Shown here in pieces: positions 26,974-35,961 of a stretch of DNA of 64,000 nucleotides. The notes beneath the pieces were generated by a model. The model was not told the DNA's origin. It did not search any database and saw only the letters and a program-made list of their open reading frames with translations. Source of the stretch: Flavobacteriales bacterium (lineage in GTDB: Bacteria; Bacteroidota; Bacteroidia; NS11-12g; UBA955); NCBI GenBank assembly GCA_947496375.1, contig CANMCY010000001.1, forward strand, positions 1 through 64,000, read 5' to 3'. Both the position numbers and the translations under genes were made by a program. Positions within the stretch are counted from its first letter, which is position 1. The number at the start of each line of letters is the position of its first letter.

Positions 26974-28095
26974 ATGCCCGACGGTAATAAATATCTTAAA
27001 CGTGCCTTACTGTTCGCTTTCGGACTAAAACTTTTTTACCTGCTTCTGGGCAATTTGCTTCCGAATGGCTGGAATGGTCTTGAGCATGTGCTGGATGTAT
27101 TTGCACGCAACGATTCCGGCTGGTATCATCAAATTGCCAGGGATGGCTATCCTACATCCCCACCTGCACTTGGTGTTCAAACGTCATTTGCGTTTTTTCC
27201 GCTGTATCCTGCTATTATCAGCTTGTTCCGCCAACCCATATTGTTGTTTACCCAAAACAATGATCTGGTTTATGTGTTGGCATCATTTTTAGTCCACCTG
27301 CCACTCACTTGGTTGTGGGTTGTTATGTTATTTAAATGGCTGGGAGGAATGGGTTTCGATTCTCGAAGGGCTTTTATTTACAGTATTTTCTTTCAGGTGT
27401 TTCCTTATCATTTCTTTTACCACATGTTCTACAGTGAGGTATTGTTTTCCATATTGTTTATGTGGGCTTTAATTGCGGTTCAGAAGAAGATGCACCTGTC
27501 TTTGGCAATGGCTGTGGCCTTGCTTACGTTGTGTAGGCCCACAGGGATAGTATTTTCTGCAGGTTTGGGATTGTGGCTGCTGGCAGAAAATGGGTGGTTT
27601 CGGGTGTTAAGGCAGCGTGATAATTTAATTCAGTTGCTGGCGTTATTTGCTGCACCTGCGGCTTTGGTTTTGTGGATGATTTACCTCTATTTTCATTGTG
27701 GTGATCCTGTTGCATTTAGCAGCACACAAGCCGCCTGGGGGCACGCGTATACCTGGCCATGGGAGCCACTTTTTGCCGGAAGACAATGGTATTTACAGCT
27801 CATTTCTATCTATATATTGCTACTGATATTGTCATCCATATTGCTGTTAAGAAAAACCCGTTTGGGTGAGCAATTGTTTTTTTGGTTGAATGCGCTATTC
27901 CCCTTAATCACAGGGAGTATTGCCAGTTATTATCGCTACTTTTCGGTCATCCCAACTTATTTTCTCCGCTTGTTCACGGTGCTGGAAACACGATGGAAGT
28001 GGGTATTTACTTTTGGTATGTTGCTGAATATATTGCTTTATTATGTTTGGGTTTCCCTTTCGTCACGGGCATCGGAAGAGTGGCTCACATTTTGA
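26974..28095 (+). CDS. PIG-V-like mannosyltransferase family (GT-C) membrane protein
   Basis: 373 residues from ATG 26974. An earlier ATG at 26944 lies inside the ahcY terminator and upstream of the -7 box, so it is rejected. About nine membrane helices. The first loop carries DSGWYHQIARDGYP, the acidic WY-x-IA-x-x-GYP motif of PIG-V-type GT-C glycosyltransferases, followed by FAFFPLYPAI, also typical. Family members use lipid-linked sugar donors at the outer face of the inner membrane. The acceptor is unknown. Its end overlaps the convergent neighbour by 11 bases. Confidence 0.75.
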   Translation: MPDGNKYLKRALLFAFGLKLFYLLLGNLLPNGWNGLEHVLDVFARNDSGWYHQIARDGYPTSPPALGVQTSFAFFPLYPAIISLFRQPILLFTQNNDLVYVLASFLVHLPLTWLWVVMLFKWLGGMGFDSRRAFIYSIFFQVFPYHFFYHMFYSEVLFSILFMWALIAVQKKMHLSLAMAVALLTLCRPTGIVFSAGLGLWLLAENGWFRVLRQRDNLIQLLALFAAPAALVLWMIYLYFHCGDPVAFSSTQAAWGHAYTWPWEPLFAGRQWYLQLISIYILLLILSSILLLRKTRLGEQLFFWLNALFPLITGSIASYYRYFSVIPTYFLRLFTVLETRWKWVFTFGMLLNILLYYVWVSLSSRASEEWLTF

Positions 28096-29455
28096 GACTA
28101 TCAATAAAGTAGGGTTTTTCATCCAACTTAAAATAAACGGAATTAAGCGTTTTTACATGAAATGGAGGCATGAATGTAGCGCCCAGATACAAAGTATCAC
28201 CAACGGCCATGGAATCTGGTTTCAATCGGCCATTTTCGCTGTATCTAATGCTTACAGTTGGCTGTTTTTCAATTGCAGCAATACACATACTCTCGTAGGG
28301 TAAGGCCCATGGCGTTCCAATGGCTTCGTTATAGTGGTTTACAATCACTTTTTGGTAACCATCTTTTGTGTATTGCTTGCTTTGGAATGCTACTTCTTTG
28401 GCTCGCTGCCGGTAAAAATATCCGTTGCCATGCAAAAGAAAAAACACAATTCCTGATAGCCAAAAAACTGCAGTATATGTGTGAACGAGCTTAGCATAGC
28501 TGTTATGAGAAAAGAACAATAATGCAGCTACGACTAACACGGGATAAAAAAATTTTTGCATCATTACCGTTGCGTCTCCCGATTGGTAAACCACAACCAG
28601 CATTAGACAGCAAATGACGATATAGGCCAATCCCAGTATTGTTTTCAGGGGTTTTACTTGCTTAAAGCCAATTACCGCCAGGGTGACAAACATTGCGATA
28701 AGCGGCCACATCCATCCGGAAAGGTTAGCGCACAAATAATCCCAGCTGTAGTGACTGGTTATGTGCAGCCACCCTGATGGGGTCTTTATTTTTTCCAACA
28801 ATCCGCTGTCGTAGTTATTGGTTGCGGGTGAAATAAGATATTGTAGAAAAGCAGCCGAGATGTTTATCAAGATTAAATCACGCCATTTTTTTGATTCATT
28901 AGAGCTTATCCAAACCGCCAATAGGGAGCCACCCATTAGCATTAAGGCAGCAGGATGGGCCATAAATGCGCCAAGGGAGGTTACAAACAGTGCCCATTTG
29001 GGCGGATTTGCCTCCGTACTCAGAAACCAAAACAAACTACAGCAGAGCACGGCCATGTGAATTTCGGAGTAGCCAATAAACAGCATTTCCGGCCCGGAAA
29101 GCCAAAGCATAAGGGGGAAGACCAGTGCTTTGTGGGTTGAAATCCGTTGGGTGAAAAACCAGGCAGCGACAAAAAATAAGGGGAGTGTGATATTGACAAG
29201 ATGCACCACCACATTGGCCGGAAGGGCCATTTTTACTGCAAGAACTGCCGGAGCCAACTGCAGGTAATTGGTAAATCTGTCATAAACGAGGGCTTCTTTG
29301 TTCAGTAATCGAAATAATGTGTAGGCGCTATCGGTGTGTAACCAACGCGGAAGAGTGTAATAAACCACTGCACTAAGCCAGCTGGCCAGCATTAAAATTC
29401 CCAGCAGCCCGGAAAGTTTTTCCTGTGCAAGATATTTTTTAAGGTATGAAATCAA
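28085..29455 (-). CDS. Polytopic membrane protein of unknown function (GT-C-like topology)
   Basis: 456 residues with about ten hydrophobic helices. The N-terminal half contains [13 protein letters not shown] and [20 protein letters not shown], and the last 90 residues form a soluble domain ([21 protein letters not shown]). Topology and loop lengths resemble GT-C glycosyltransferases or dolichyl-phosphate-mannose mannosyltransferase-like proteins, but I see no diagnostic motif. It starts by ATGA overlap with the parE stop and is probably co-transcribed with parE, an odd pairing. A second GT-C-like gene lies directly against it on the other strand. Confidence 0.6.
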   Translation of the reverse strand: MISYLKKYLAQEKLSGLLGILMLASWLSAVVYYTLPRWLHTDSAYTLFRLLNKEALVYDRFTNYLQLAPAVLAVKMALPANVVVHLVNITLPLFFVAAWFFTQRISTHKALVFPLMLWLSGPEMLFIGYSEIHMAVLCCSLFWFLSTEANPPKWALFVTSLGAFMAHPAALMLMGGSLLAVWISSNESKKWRDLILINISAAFLQYLISPATNNYDSGLLEKIKTPSGWLHITSHYSWDYLCANLSGWMWPLIAMFVTLAVIGFKQVKPLKTILGLAYIVICCLMLVVVYQSGDATVMMQKFFYPVLVVAALLFFSHNSYAKLVHTYTAVFWLSGIVFFLLHGNGYFYRQRAKEVAFQSKQYTKDGYQKVIVNHYNEAIGTPWALPYESMCIAAIEKQPTVSIRYSENGRLKPDSMAVGDTLYLGATFMPPFHVKTLNSVYFKLDEKPYFIDSLKM

Positions 29456-31347
29456 GCCGCTGCGGTTTCTTCTGTTCCTTCAGCTTTTTCAGACTCATCT
29501 TCTGTAATATCTTTTTCAATGACCAGGTTATCGATGATGAATTCCTGTCTTTCCGGGGTGTTTTTACCCATGTAGTAGTTTAGCACTTTTTCGATGCTGC
29601 TGTCAGCGCTTAATACAACCGGTTCGAGGCGAATATCGGAACCGATGAATCGGGCAAATTCATCCGGTGATATTTCACCCAGTCCTTTGAATCGGGTAAT
29701 TTCGGGTTTGCCCCCCAGTTTTCTAATGGCCAGTTGTCTTTCCTGATCGCTGTAGCAATAGATGGTTTCTTTTTTGTTTCGAACCCTGAACAGGGGCGTT
29801 TGCAGGATATACAAATGCCTGTTTCTTACCAGGTCGGGGAAGAATTGCAGGAAGAACGTCATCATCAGCAAACGGATATGCATGCCATCAACATCGGCAT
29901 CGGTAGCCAGCACTATTTTATTGTAACGGAGATTATCAACCGTTTCTTCAATATCGAGGGCATGTTGAAGCAGGTTAAACTCTTCGTTTTCGTATACTAC
30001 TTTTTTCTTAAGGCCATAGCAATTCAGCGGCTTGCCTCGAAGGCTGAATACGGCTTGGAGATCGGGATTGCGGCTTTTGGTGATACTGCCGCTGGCGCTG
30101 TCTCCTTCTGTAATAAACAGTGTGGTTTCGAAGCGTTTTTCGTTTTTCTCATCCGGAAGGTGAATGCGGCAGTCACGCAGTTTTTTATTATGCAGATTGG
30201 CCCTTTTTGCACGCTCTTTGGCCAGTTTCTGCACGCCGGCCATGTCTTTTCGCTCGCGCTCGTTTTGCAGGATTTTTTTCAGCAGTGCATCGGCGGTGGC
30301 AGGATTTTTATGCAGGTAGTCGTCTACCTGTTTTTTTACGAATTCCAGTATACCTGTTTTGATACTGGGACCATCGGGGCCCATATCGGTGCTGCCGAGT
30401 TTGGTTTTGGTCTGACTTTCAAAAACGGGTTCCTGAACGCGCACGCTGATGGCTGCTGTGATAGAACTTCGTATATCTGAAGCATCAAATTCTTTTTTGT
30501 AGAATTCACGTATCGTTTTCACCATGGCTTCGCGGAATGCCTGCAGGTGTGTTCCACCTTGGGTGGTATACTGACCGTTCACAAAGGAATAGTAATCCTC
30601 GCCGTAGCTGTCTGTATGACTAAAGGCAATTTCTACATCGGTACCTTTTGCGTGCATTACGGGATACAGCATGGTTTCGGGGTTTACCTTGTGTTCCAGC
30701 AAATCCAGCAAACCTCGCTTGCTGCTGTAGTTTTCACCATTGTAGTGAATGGTGAGGCCTGCGTTCAGGTAGGTATAATTCTTAATCTGTTCACGCAGAT
30801 AGTCATTGACAAACTTATAGTTTTTGAAAATGCTGTCATCCGGTTCAAAAATGGTGAGGGTACCGTTGGAATCCTTCGACTCAAATTCCGGTACATCTTC
30901 TTTCAGTTCACCACGGCAAAATTCAGCTTTTTTGGTTTTCCCATCGCGGAAGCTTTGCACGCAGAAATAGTGGCTGAGAGCGTTAACGGCTTTGGTACCA
31001 ACCCCGTTTAAGCCCACTGATTTTTGAAATGCGCGGCTGTCATATTTACCCCCAGTATTGATTTTACTGACACAGTCAATCACCTTTCCAAGTGGTATTC
31101 CGCGACCGTAATCCCTGACTGTAACCCTGTGCTCTTCAACCTTTACATCGATTTTTTTACCATTCCCCATTACATGTTCGTCGATGGAGTTATCGATAAT
31201 TTCCTTCACCAGCACATAGATACCATCATCGGCAGCGGTTCCATCGCCCAATTTGCCGATATACATACCCGGACGAAGCCGTATATGTTCTTTCCAGTCG
31301 AGACTTCGTATTTCGTCTTCGGTATACCTGGGTGTATTTTCTGTCAT
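29452..31347 (-). CDS. parE: DNA topoisomerase IV subunit B
   Basis: ATPase subunit of topoisomerase IV. 631 residues from ATG 31347; the open frame runs 23 codons further upstream, but a near-match -7 box (TAATATTG) ends 5 bases before this ATG. GHKL ATPase motifs are seen: [22 protein letters not shown] and [14 protein letters not shown]. The Toprim domain has TEGDSASGS, and [10 protein letters not shown] carries the metal-binding Asp residues. The C-terminus has [10 protein letters not shown]. Length favours ParE over GyrB. The partner parC is 24 kb away on the other strand. Confidence 0.93.
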   Translation of the reverse strand: MTENTPRYTEDEIRSLDWKEHIRLRPGMYIGKLGDGTAADDGIYVLVKEIIDNSIDEHVMGNGKKIDVKVEEHRVTVRDYGRGIPLGKVIDCVSKINTGGKYDSRAFQKSVGLNGVGTKAVNALSHYFCVQSFRDGKTKKAEFCRGELKEDVPEFESKDSNGTLTIFEPDDSIFKNYKFVNDYLREQIKNYTYLNAGLTIHYNGENYSSKRGLLDLLEHKVNPETMLYPVMHAKGTDVEIAFSHTDSYGEDYYSFVNGQYTTQGGTHLQAFREAMVKTIREFYKKEFDASDIRSSITAAISVRVQEPVFESQTKTKLGSTDMGPDGPSIKTGILEFVKKQVDDYLHKNPATADALLKKILQNERERKDMAGVQKLAKERAKRANLHNKKLRDCRIHLPDEKNEKRFETTLFITEGDSASGSITKSRNPDLQAVFSLRGKPLNCYGLKKKVVYENEEFNLLQHALDIEETVDNLRYNKIVLATDADVDGMHIRLLMMTFFLQFFPDLVRNRHLYILQTPLFRVRNKKETIYCYSDQERQLAIRKLGGKPEITRFKGLGEISPDEFARFIGSDIRLEPVVLSADSSIEKVLNYYMGKNTPERQEFIIDNLVIEKDITEDESEKAEGTEETAAA

Positions 31348-31405
31348 AATTGCAATATTATCATCGGAAATGGCTTTGCTCCACCATAGTTGTTCACAGT
31401 CTTTA

Positions 31406-31413
31406 TAAATTTG
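31406..31413 (+). promoter_or_regulatory. -7 promoter element of the TPR lipoprotein gene
   Basis: TAAATTTG, full match, ends only 3 bases before the ATG at 31417, so the start further upstream at TTG 31390 is unlikely. Confidence 0.52.
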
Positions 31414-31416
31414 CAC

Positions 31417-31932
31417 ATGCGTTTTTTGATTTTTATACTATTGCCGATTGTGTTTTTGTCCTGTCAGACAGATTTGGACAGGAAGCTGGGTCTGATACAG
31501 CCCTATCTGTCGCAGGTTCAGGATTCCATGAATGTAAACCGCATTCCGGATTCTATGGCCAATCATTTTCAGCAGTTTGCCGCCCAGTATCCTCAGCACA
31601 AAGCCAGTGAAAAGCTGTTGTACGCATCTACCTTGATTGCGGAGCGCAGCGGGCGTCACTATGAGTGTGGTAAATGGTGTGAAATGTACGTGGCTCACTA
31701 TCCAAAGGGTCAATATGTATATCCGGCCATGGTAGCAGCTGCTCATAATTTCGAGAGAACAGAGCAGTTTGGAAAGGCCATAGAATTCTATGACAAAGCG
31801 GCATTAACACAGCCGGAGTCCATACTGGGTAAGCAATGTGCTCAAACATCTACCATGCTTAAAAAGGGCCTTATCACACCCGAACAGCAGCTGGAGTACA
31901 TCCTGAATCATAGTACCGATACAGCCAGGTAA
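31417..31932 (+). CDS. Small lipoprotein with TPR-like helices
   Basis: 171 residues from ATG 31417. Signal peptide with lipobox LSC and lipid on Cys16. The mature part is helical; segments such as [23 protein letters not shown] and [22 protein letters not shown] look like two to three tetratricopeptide units. This pattern is common in periplasmic assembly or tol-pal-like factors, but no precise function can be given. It is divergent from parE and its stop abuts the stop of the convergent gene. Confidence 0.7.
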   Translation: MRFLIFILLPIVFLSCQTDLDRKLGLIQPYLSQVQDSMNVNRIPDSMANHFQQFAAQYPQHKASEKLLYASTLIAERSGRHYECGKWCEMYVAHYPKGQYVYPAMVAAAHNFERTEQFGKAIEFYDKAALTQPESILGKQCAQTSTMLKKGLITPEQQLEYILNHSTDTAR

Positions 31933-32586
31933 TTACTTCTTTTTTTTCTTTTTAAAATCTCCTCGTTTCCAGGCATCCAGAAACTGCATCCATGCCATGG
32001 GGCTAAGATAATTTTGCGGTGGGGCTTGTTTGTAGTAGTATAATTGCTGAACGCGGCTTTGCGCAATCATTTGCTGACTGGCCTTGGCATCGGCAGGCCT
32101 CAATTTCAGTTCTTCTTTTGCGGCTTCCAGTTCCAGGTTTTTACGGGCAATTTCGTAGGCATCATCGGGGGGGACTGTATTTACAAATTCATGGTCAAAG
32201 AAAGATTTTGATGGGAGTGCTCTGATAAAAATGACCGGGATATTGATGGTGTCCTGCACCATGGTTTTGATGATGTTGTATCGATTTGCAGTGAGGGTAT
32301 CCGGGATTACGTGCCATGAGGCGGTTTTTTCTGCCTGAGTAAACCACAGGGTGTCCCCTTTTAGTGCAACGATATCAAAATGTCCGAGTAAATCTGTATA
32401 TCCTGCCAGTCCGCGGCGGCCATTTTTAATAGCCACATAAGGGATGGGTTTTAAACTGTCAGAGGTAAGTACCAGTCCGGTAAACAAAATATAGGGATTG
32501 ATGCTTTTTTGTGCATGGATATTCCGGGGAATGAGGGCCAGAATGGCTAAAATTCCGAGTAAACAATATTTAAACCTCATTTTCAT
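31933..32586 (-). CDS. Exported protein with carboxypeptidase-regulatory-like domain and poly-Lys tail
   Basis: About 217 residues if started at MKMRFKYCLLG (32586); starts at 32619, 32601 or 32580 are possible. The signal peptide ends at NIHAQ. Residues 40-90 read like a CarboxypepD_reg-type beta-sandwich (TGLVLTSDSLKPIPYVAIKNGRRGLAGYTD to LGHFDIVALKGDTL), a module found at the front of many Bacteroidota surface proteins. The C-terminal third is helical and ends in six lysines. Function unknown. It lies 35 bases after the ChrA-type gene. Confidence 0.7.
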   Translation of the reverse strand: MKMRFKYCLLGILAILALIPRNIHAQKSINPYILFTGLVLTSDSLKPIPYVAIKNGRRGLAGYTDLLGHFDIVALKGDTLWFTQAEKTASWHVIPDTLTANRYNIIKTMVQDTINIPVIFIRALPSKSFFDHEFVNTVPPDDAYEIARKNLELEAAKEELKLRPADAKASQQMIAQSRVQQLYYYKQAPPQNYLSPMAWMQFLDAWKRGDFKKKKKK

Positions 32587-32621
32587 GTATAATATACGCA
32601 TTTTTTTCCGGATTTCCAAAT

Positions 32622-33869
32622 TTACCAGCCGTTAATGGTCCATATCACACCGGCAATGACCGTGCCAAGCACTATGATTGGCGGGGATATTTTTTGAGAG
32701 AATATGAGGGCGGCTGCCATAATAAATATCCCAATTTCGGATGCATCAGTTTTGATATGGCTTATCTGCCCCCAAAAGTGTTGGTTGATAATAAGGGCAG
32801 CAGACAGGATGAAACCTACGGAGGCCGCGAAGATTCCATCAAGAGAGCGCTTGATGATTGGATATGTCTGAAGCCGGTTCCAAAGGGGGAATGCGAAGAA
32901 AACCAGTAATATCCCCGGTAGGAAAATTCCGACAAGACCGATGCCGCATCCCAGCAACTGCCCATCAAATCCGAAACCTGAGCTTCTCATGGCCATGCCA
33001 TTGAGGTATACGGCCAGGTTGAAATTAGGTCCCGGCATGCCTTGAATCAGGCCCAGTCCGGTATTGAGCTGGTCCATGCTCATGTAGGGTTTGTGGTACA
33101 CGTAATGTTCCATGGCCATGGCGCTGAGAATGTTGCCTCCCCCAAAAGACAGTGCCCCCATTCTGTATGTATTTTCAAATAAAATGATGGGTTTGCTGAG
33201 TCCAAGGGTGTCTTCATTGGCGCTTAATACCATTCCCAGACCGCCGATGAGCAGAAAAATGAGCAATAATAAACTCAGGTTTGCCCACCGGATTTTTCCA
33301 AATGGCTGTGGATTGGGTGTAAACTGTCTGTTGCCGAAATTGCTGCTGATAATGCCGCCCAGGATGACGCCAAAGGGGAAAATCAGGGGATTCCGGAATA
33401 TAAAGCCGGCTGAACCTGCCAATAGGAAAATCAGGTAATTGATGTTGTCTTTACGAATCATTCTGAACATGCTGTATACCGCATAGCATAGAAATGCGGC
33501 CACCATAGATTCCAGAAAACGCAAATGACCTTTGCCGAGAAAGGTTGGTGACAGCGTGAAAAGGGTCATGATAAAAGCGCCGGGCAAAACCCAGGCAAGC
33601 AGGGTCATAAATGCCAGGCCCGGGCCCCCCAGTTTAAAACCAATTGCTGTGATAGTCTGTGTGGTGCTGGGACCGGGGAGTATGCTGCAAAATGCGTTGA
33701 TATCAATTAAATCCTCCTTAGACAGAAAGTTTTTGTCTTCTACCAGTCTTTTGTTGAACAGTGGCAGGTGCATCTGAGGGCCTCCAAATGCGGAACAGCC
33801 GAGCCAGAATGCAGATTTAAGAAATTGCCACTGCTTAAGTTTTCCTATTTTTGTGCTGTTATGTGGCAT
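32622..33869 (-). CDS. ChrA-family (CHR) chromate/anion transporter
   Basis: 415-residue inner-membrane protein with about ten to twelve helices in two related halves. The first half opens with FLKSAFWLGCSAFGGPQMHLPLF and has FCSILPGPSTTQT; the second repeats the pattern with MGALSFGGGNILSAMAMEHYV and IQGMPGPNFN. These FGGP/FGGG and PGP elements mark the CHR family, whose best-known member exports chromate. Native substrates of many homologues are unknown, so chromate is not assured. Its start overlaps head to head with the start of the divergent lipoprotein gene if that starts at 33861. Confidence 0.85.
   Translation of the reverse strand: MPHNSTKIGKLKQWQFLKSAFWLGCSAFGGPQMHLPLFNKRLVEDKNFLSKEDLIDINAFCSILPGPSTTQTITAIGFKLGGPGLAFMTLLAWVLPGAFIMTLFTLSPTFLGKGHLRFLESMVAAFLCYAVYSMFRMIRKDNINYLIFLLAGSAGFIFRNPLIFPFGVILGGIISSNFGNRQFTPNPQPFGKIRWANLSLLLLIFLLIGGLGMVLSANEDTLGLSKPIILFENTYRMGALSFGGGNILSAMAMEHYVYHKPYMSMDQLNTGLGLIQGMPGPNFNLAVYLNGMAMRSSGFGFDGQLLGCGIGLVGIFLPGILLVFFAFPLWNRLQTYPIIKRSLDGIFAASVGFILSAALIINQHFWGQISHIKTDASEIGIFIMAAALIFSQKISPPIIVLGTVIAGVIWTINGW
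33846..33853 (+). promoter_or_regulatory. -7 promoter element of the divergent lipoprotein gene
   Basis: TATTTTTG, full match, ends 7 bases before ATG 33861. It lies within the first codons of the ChrA-type gene on the other strand. Confidence 0.42.
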
Positions 33870-34442
33870 TTCTACAGCAAATCAACGAAAATATGGTCAA
33901 ATATGGCAGTTTTGACCCCGGTTTTTATCATGATTTTCGCTTCCTGTGGTGGGGGAGCGATCTCTGAGAATAGGACTGAGTGCACGCGCGGTATGGATTC
34001 ACTATGGACTTCGCTGAATGAAATCAGAGGTCGGTTTGGGTATAAAATTAATGAAATAGATGAACGACGTCATGAGATGGACAGCGTTTTGCAATGGCTG
34101 AAATTTGCCGGAGAAAATGAATTATCTCCCGATATCAAAACCCAGATTATGCAGTATAGCTCTGTGTACCGCATTTACAAGGATTTTTCACCAAGGTATA
34201 GACAAAATATTCTCAAAGCAGAGGAGCTGTTTTATGAGATTAAGGCCCTTGACAAACAAGTGAAGGCGGGTGATTTTGATAAGGATTTAGCTGCCTTTGG
34301 AAAAGAATACAGAAGATTGATGGGCGCCATTACAAGGTTGCGAGCCGATGTGGAAGAAACCTTGGGCCGATTAAATGCCGTGGAACCTACCTATCGCAGG
34401 ATTGCTGAAAATGTTGAGAGTTTTGCGGAAACCCTTCGCTAA
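33861..34442 (+). CDS. Lipoprotein of unknown function, coiled-coil
   Basis: 193 residues from ATG 33861; ATG 33903 gives a shorter but still valid lipoprotein signal. Lipobox FASC with lipid on Cys29 when counted from 33861. The mature part is rich in Glu, Arg and Lys with heptad-like spacing (GMDSLWTSLNEIRGRFGY; LRADVEETLGRLN), so it is mostly coiled coil. The last four bases overlap the stop of the convergent GSCFA gene. Function is not recognisable. Confidence 0.65.
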   Translation: MWHFYSKSTKIWSNMAVLTPVFIMIFASCGGGAISENRTECTRGMDSLWTSLNEIRGRFGYKINEIDERRHEMDSVLQWLKFAGENELSPDIKTQIMQYSSVYRIYKDFSPRYRQNILKAEELFYEIKALDKQVKAGDFDKDLAAFGKEYRRLMGAITRLRADVEETLGRLNAVEPTYRRIAENVESFAETLR

Positions 34443-35413
34443 TGCCATTCTGCCGGCCATAGCTGTTTCTCCGGCCAACGTTTTTTAAGCTGTTCTAAAG
34501 CATCGCTGCATTGTTTCATCCATATATCGTTGTTTTCAGCACCGGGTCGGTGTCGTTTTAGGCGAAGCCAGTTCCATGTTTCTGTAATATACTCCAACGT
34601 CTTTGGGGGCATGCTGCTTTCACAGAAACGCTGAAAGATATATTGAATCGCCCATTCCGAGGGATGGGCAAGGTCCTCGGCGTAGTAGCGATGGTCTCGC
34701 AGCTCTTCCGTTACAATCTCGTAAGCCGGGAAATACAGAATTTCCGGATGTTCAGTTCTTACTGCAGCCAGCGCACTAATAAGTCTGCTCTTGCTGATAA
34801 GGTTTTCCTGAATGCCTTCCCTCAGGTGTTTAACGGGACTGATCGTATACATGATTTTAATTCCGGGGTTAATCAGGCGAAGATTATAGATGGTATCAAT
34901 GATGGCTTTTTGAACCTCGGTATCCGACAGTATTCGTGTATTGAACTCATGATTGGGTATTTTATGACAATTCCCGACAATTATAGAAGGCTCGCGCATT
35001 TGCCATATTTTGGCAGTTCCGGGTGTGATGATGGCTATGTCAGCGGCTGCGATAAATTCGTGCGCCTTTTCTATGGCGTTGTTGATTTTTACTGCCAGTG
35101 AATCCGCATCTCTGTCTTTAAAGCTGCCATGGTGCTGCATACTGTGAAATTCACCCGCGTGGTAGGTGAAATCATGTGCGCTGTAGCGGTATTCCGATGC
35201 AACTTTTTCCAAAGCTGCTGCGATGCTGTAGGGATTGTATAAAATTCCAAACGGATTGCTGTAGCAAGACATGCCTGTCATTTCAAGGCGCGAGGCCATA
35301 TTTTCTGAAAAACATGAGCCCATAAAAAAGTATCTGGAATTGAGGTCTCCGGCATTTATAGGGGTTATCGGGAAATGGGTGCTCTGTTTTGATTTTAGTA
35401 ATTCAGAAGGCAT
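34439..35413 (-). CDS. GSCFA-domain protein
   Basis: 324 residues from ATG 35413; an ATG 18 bases upstream is also possible. It opens with RYFFMGSCFSENMASRLE, matching the GSCFA family named for this motif (here GSCFS), followed by NPFGILYNPYSIAAALE. Further on are FTYHAGEFHSMQHHGSF and IMYTISPVKHLREG, also typical. There is no signal peptide. The family is uncharacterised; it sits near SGNH-hydrolase-like proteins by fold prediction in my understanding, with Ser and His residues possibly catalytic. The pattern TTTTGCAACA just before ATG resembles the -7 layout of its neighbours. Confidence 0.8.
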   Translation of the reverse strand: MPSELLKSKQSTHFPITPINAGDLNSRYFFMGSCFSENMASRLEMTGMSCYSNPFGILYNPYSIAAALEKVASEYRYSAHDFTYHAGEFHSMQHHGSFKDRDADSLAVKINNAIEKAHEFIAAADIAIITPGTAKIWQMREPSIIVGNCHKIPNHEFNTRILSDTEVQKAIIDTIYNLRLINPGIKIMYTISPVKHLREGIQENLISKSRLISALAAVRTEHPEILYFPAYEIVTEELRDHRYYAEDLAHPSEWAIQYIFQRFCESSMPPKTLEYITETWNWLRLKRHRPGAENNDIWMKQCSDALEQLKKRWPEKQLWPAEWH

Positions 35414-35448
35414 TGTTGCAAAATAAAACAAAACACCCCAGTTGTATA

Positions 35449-35456
35449 TATTTTTG
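35449..35456 (+). promoter_or_regulatory. -7 promoter element of the small membrane protein gene
   Basis: TATTTTTG, full match, ends 4 bases before ATG 35461, showing that frames starting upstream at 35389 are not used. Confidence 0.48.
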
Positions 35457-35460
35457 CTGC

Positions 35461-35808
35461 ATGGATTTGGATTTGAGGAAAAAGGAAAACCTTCATGTGG
35501 TTTTTTGGCTGATTAAAGATTTTGCATGGCTGGCCAACTATAAAATGCTGGGTATGGGCATGGCCCTTCCTACCATTCTACTTTCTTTTTGGCTAACCTA
35601 TAAAAGTCGCTTTAGCCGCATGGATTTTTTTCACAATCTCGCAGTTTCATTCTGGATAACAGGCAATTCCATGTGGATGACAGGTGAGTTTTATTTCAAC
35701 GACGGAATCAGAGAATGGGTTAAACCATTGTTTTTATTAGGCATGGCAATCATCGCCTATTATTATTTGAGTGATTATTTGATTAATAAAAGAAAAGAAA
35801 TTCAATAA
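35461..35808 (+). CDS. Small membrane protein of unknown function
   Basis: 115 residues. Two to three hydrophobic helices (about 32-50, 60-75 and 88-106), ending in a Lys-rich tail NKRKEIQ. The Trp-rich segment SFWITGNSMWMTGEFYF and an LDLRKKENLHVVFWLIKDFAW opening are similar to short conserved Bacteroidota membrane proteins, but I cannot name the family. The following 153 bases hold only the icmF promoter. Confidence 0.62.
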   Translation: MDLDLRKKENLHVVFWLIKDFAWLANYKMLGMGMALPTILLSFWLTYKSRFSRMDFFHNLAVSFWITGNSMWMTGEFYFNDGIREWVKPLFLLGMAIIAYYYLSDYLINKRKEIQ

Positions 35809-35944
35809 CATAAATTTATCATGAATAGGCCGCTTCTGCTGCGCTCTAACACATCTTTTTTCAAATCATTTGATGGTAATTAAAAATTGAAATGTCCATA
35901 ATTTCATTGGGCTTTACAGGAAAAAGTTATTGGCGGGTATTGCG

Positions 35945-35952
35945 TAACTTTG
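35945..35952 (+). promoter_or_regulatory. -7 promoter element of icmF
   Basis: TAACTTTG, perfect match, ends 9 bases before the icmF ATG. With this start no leader long enough for a cobalamin riboswitch would exist. Confidence 0.55.
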
Positions 35953-35961
35953 CAGGCAAGT

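Noticed and set aside
29734-30480. 248-residue open frame on the plus strand opposite parE
   Set aside because: Shadow of the GC-balanced parE codons; parE is intact with Toprim and ATPase motifs here.
35809-35961. Possible cobalamin riboswitch before icmF
   Set aside because: The segment lacks a B12-box-like conserved core, and the -7 box at 35945-35952 leaves no room for a structured leader.
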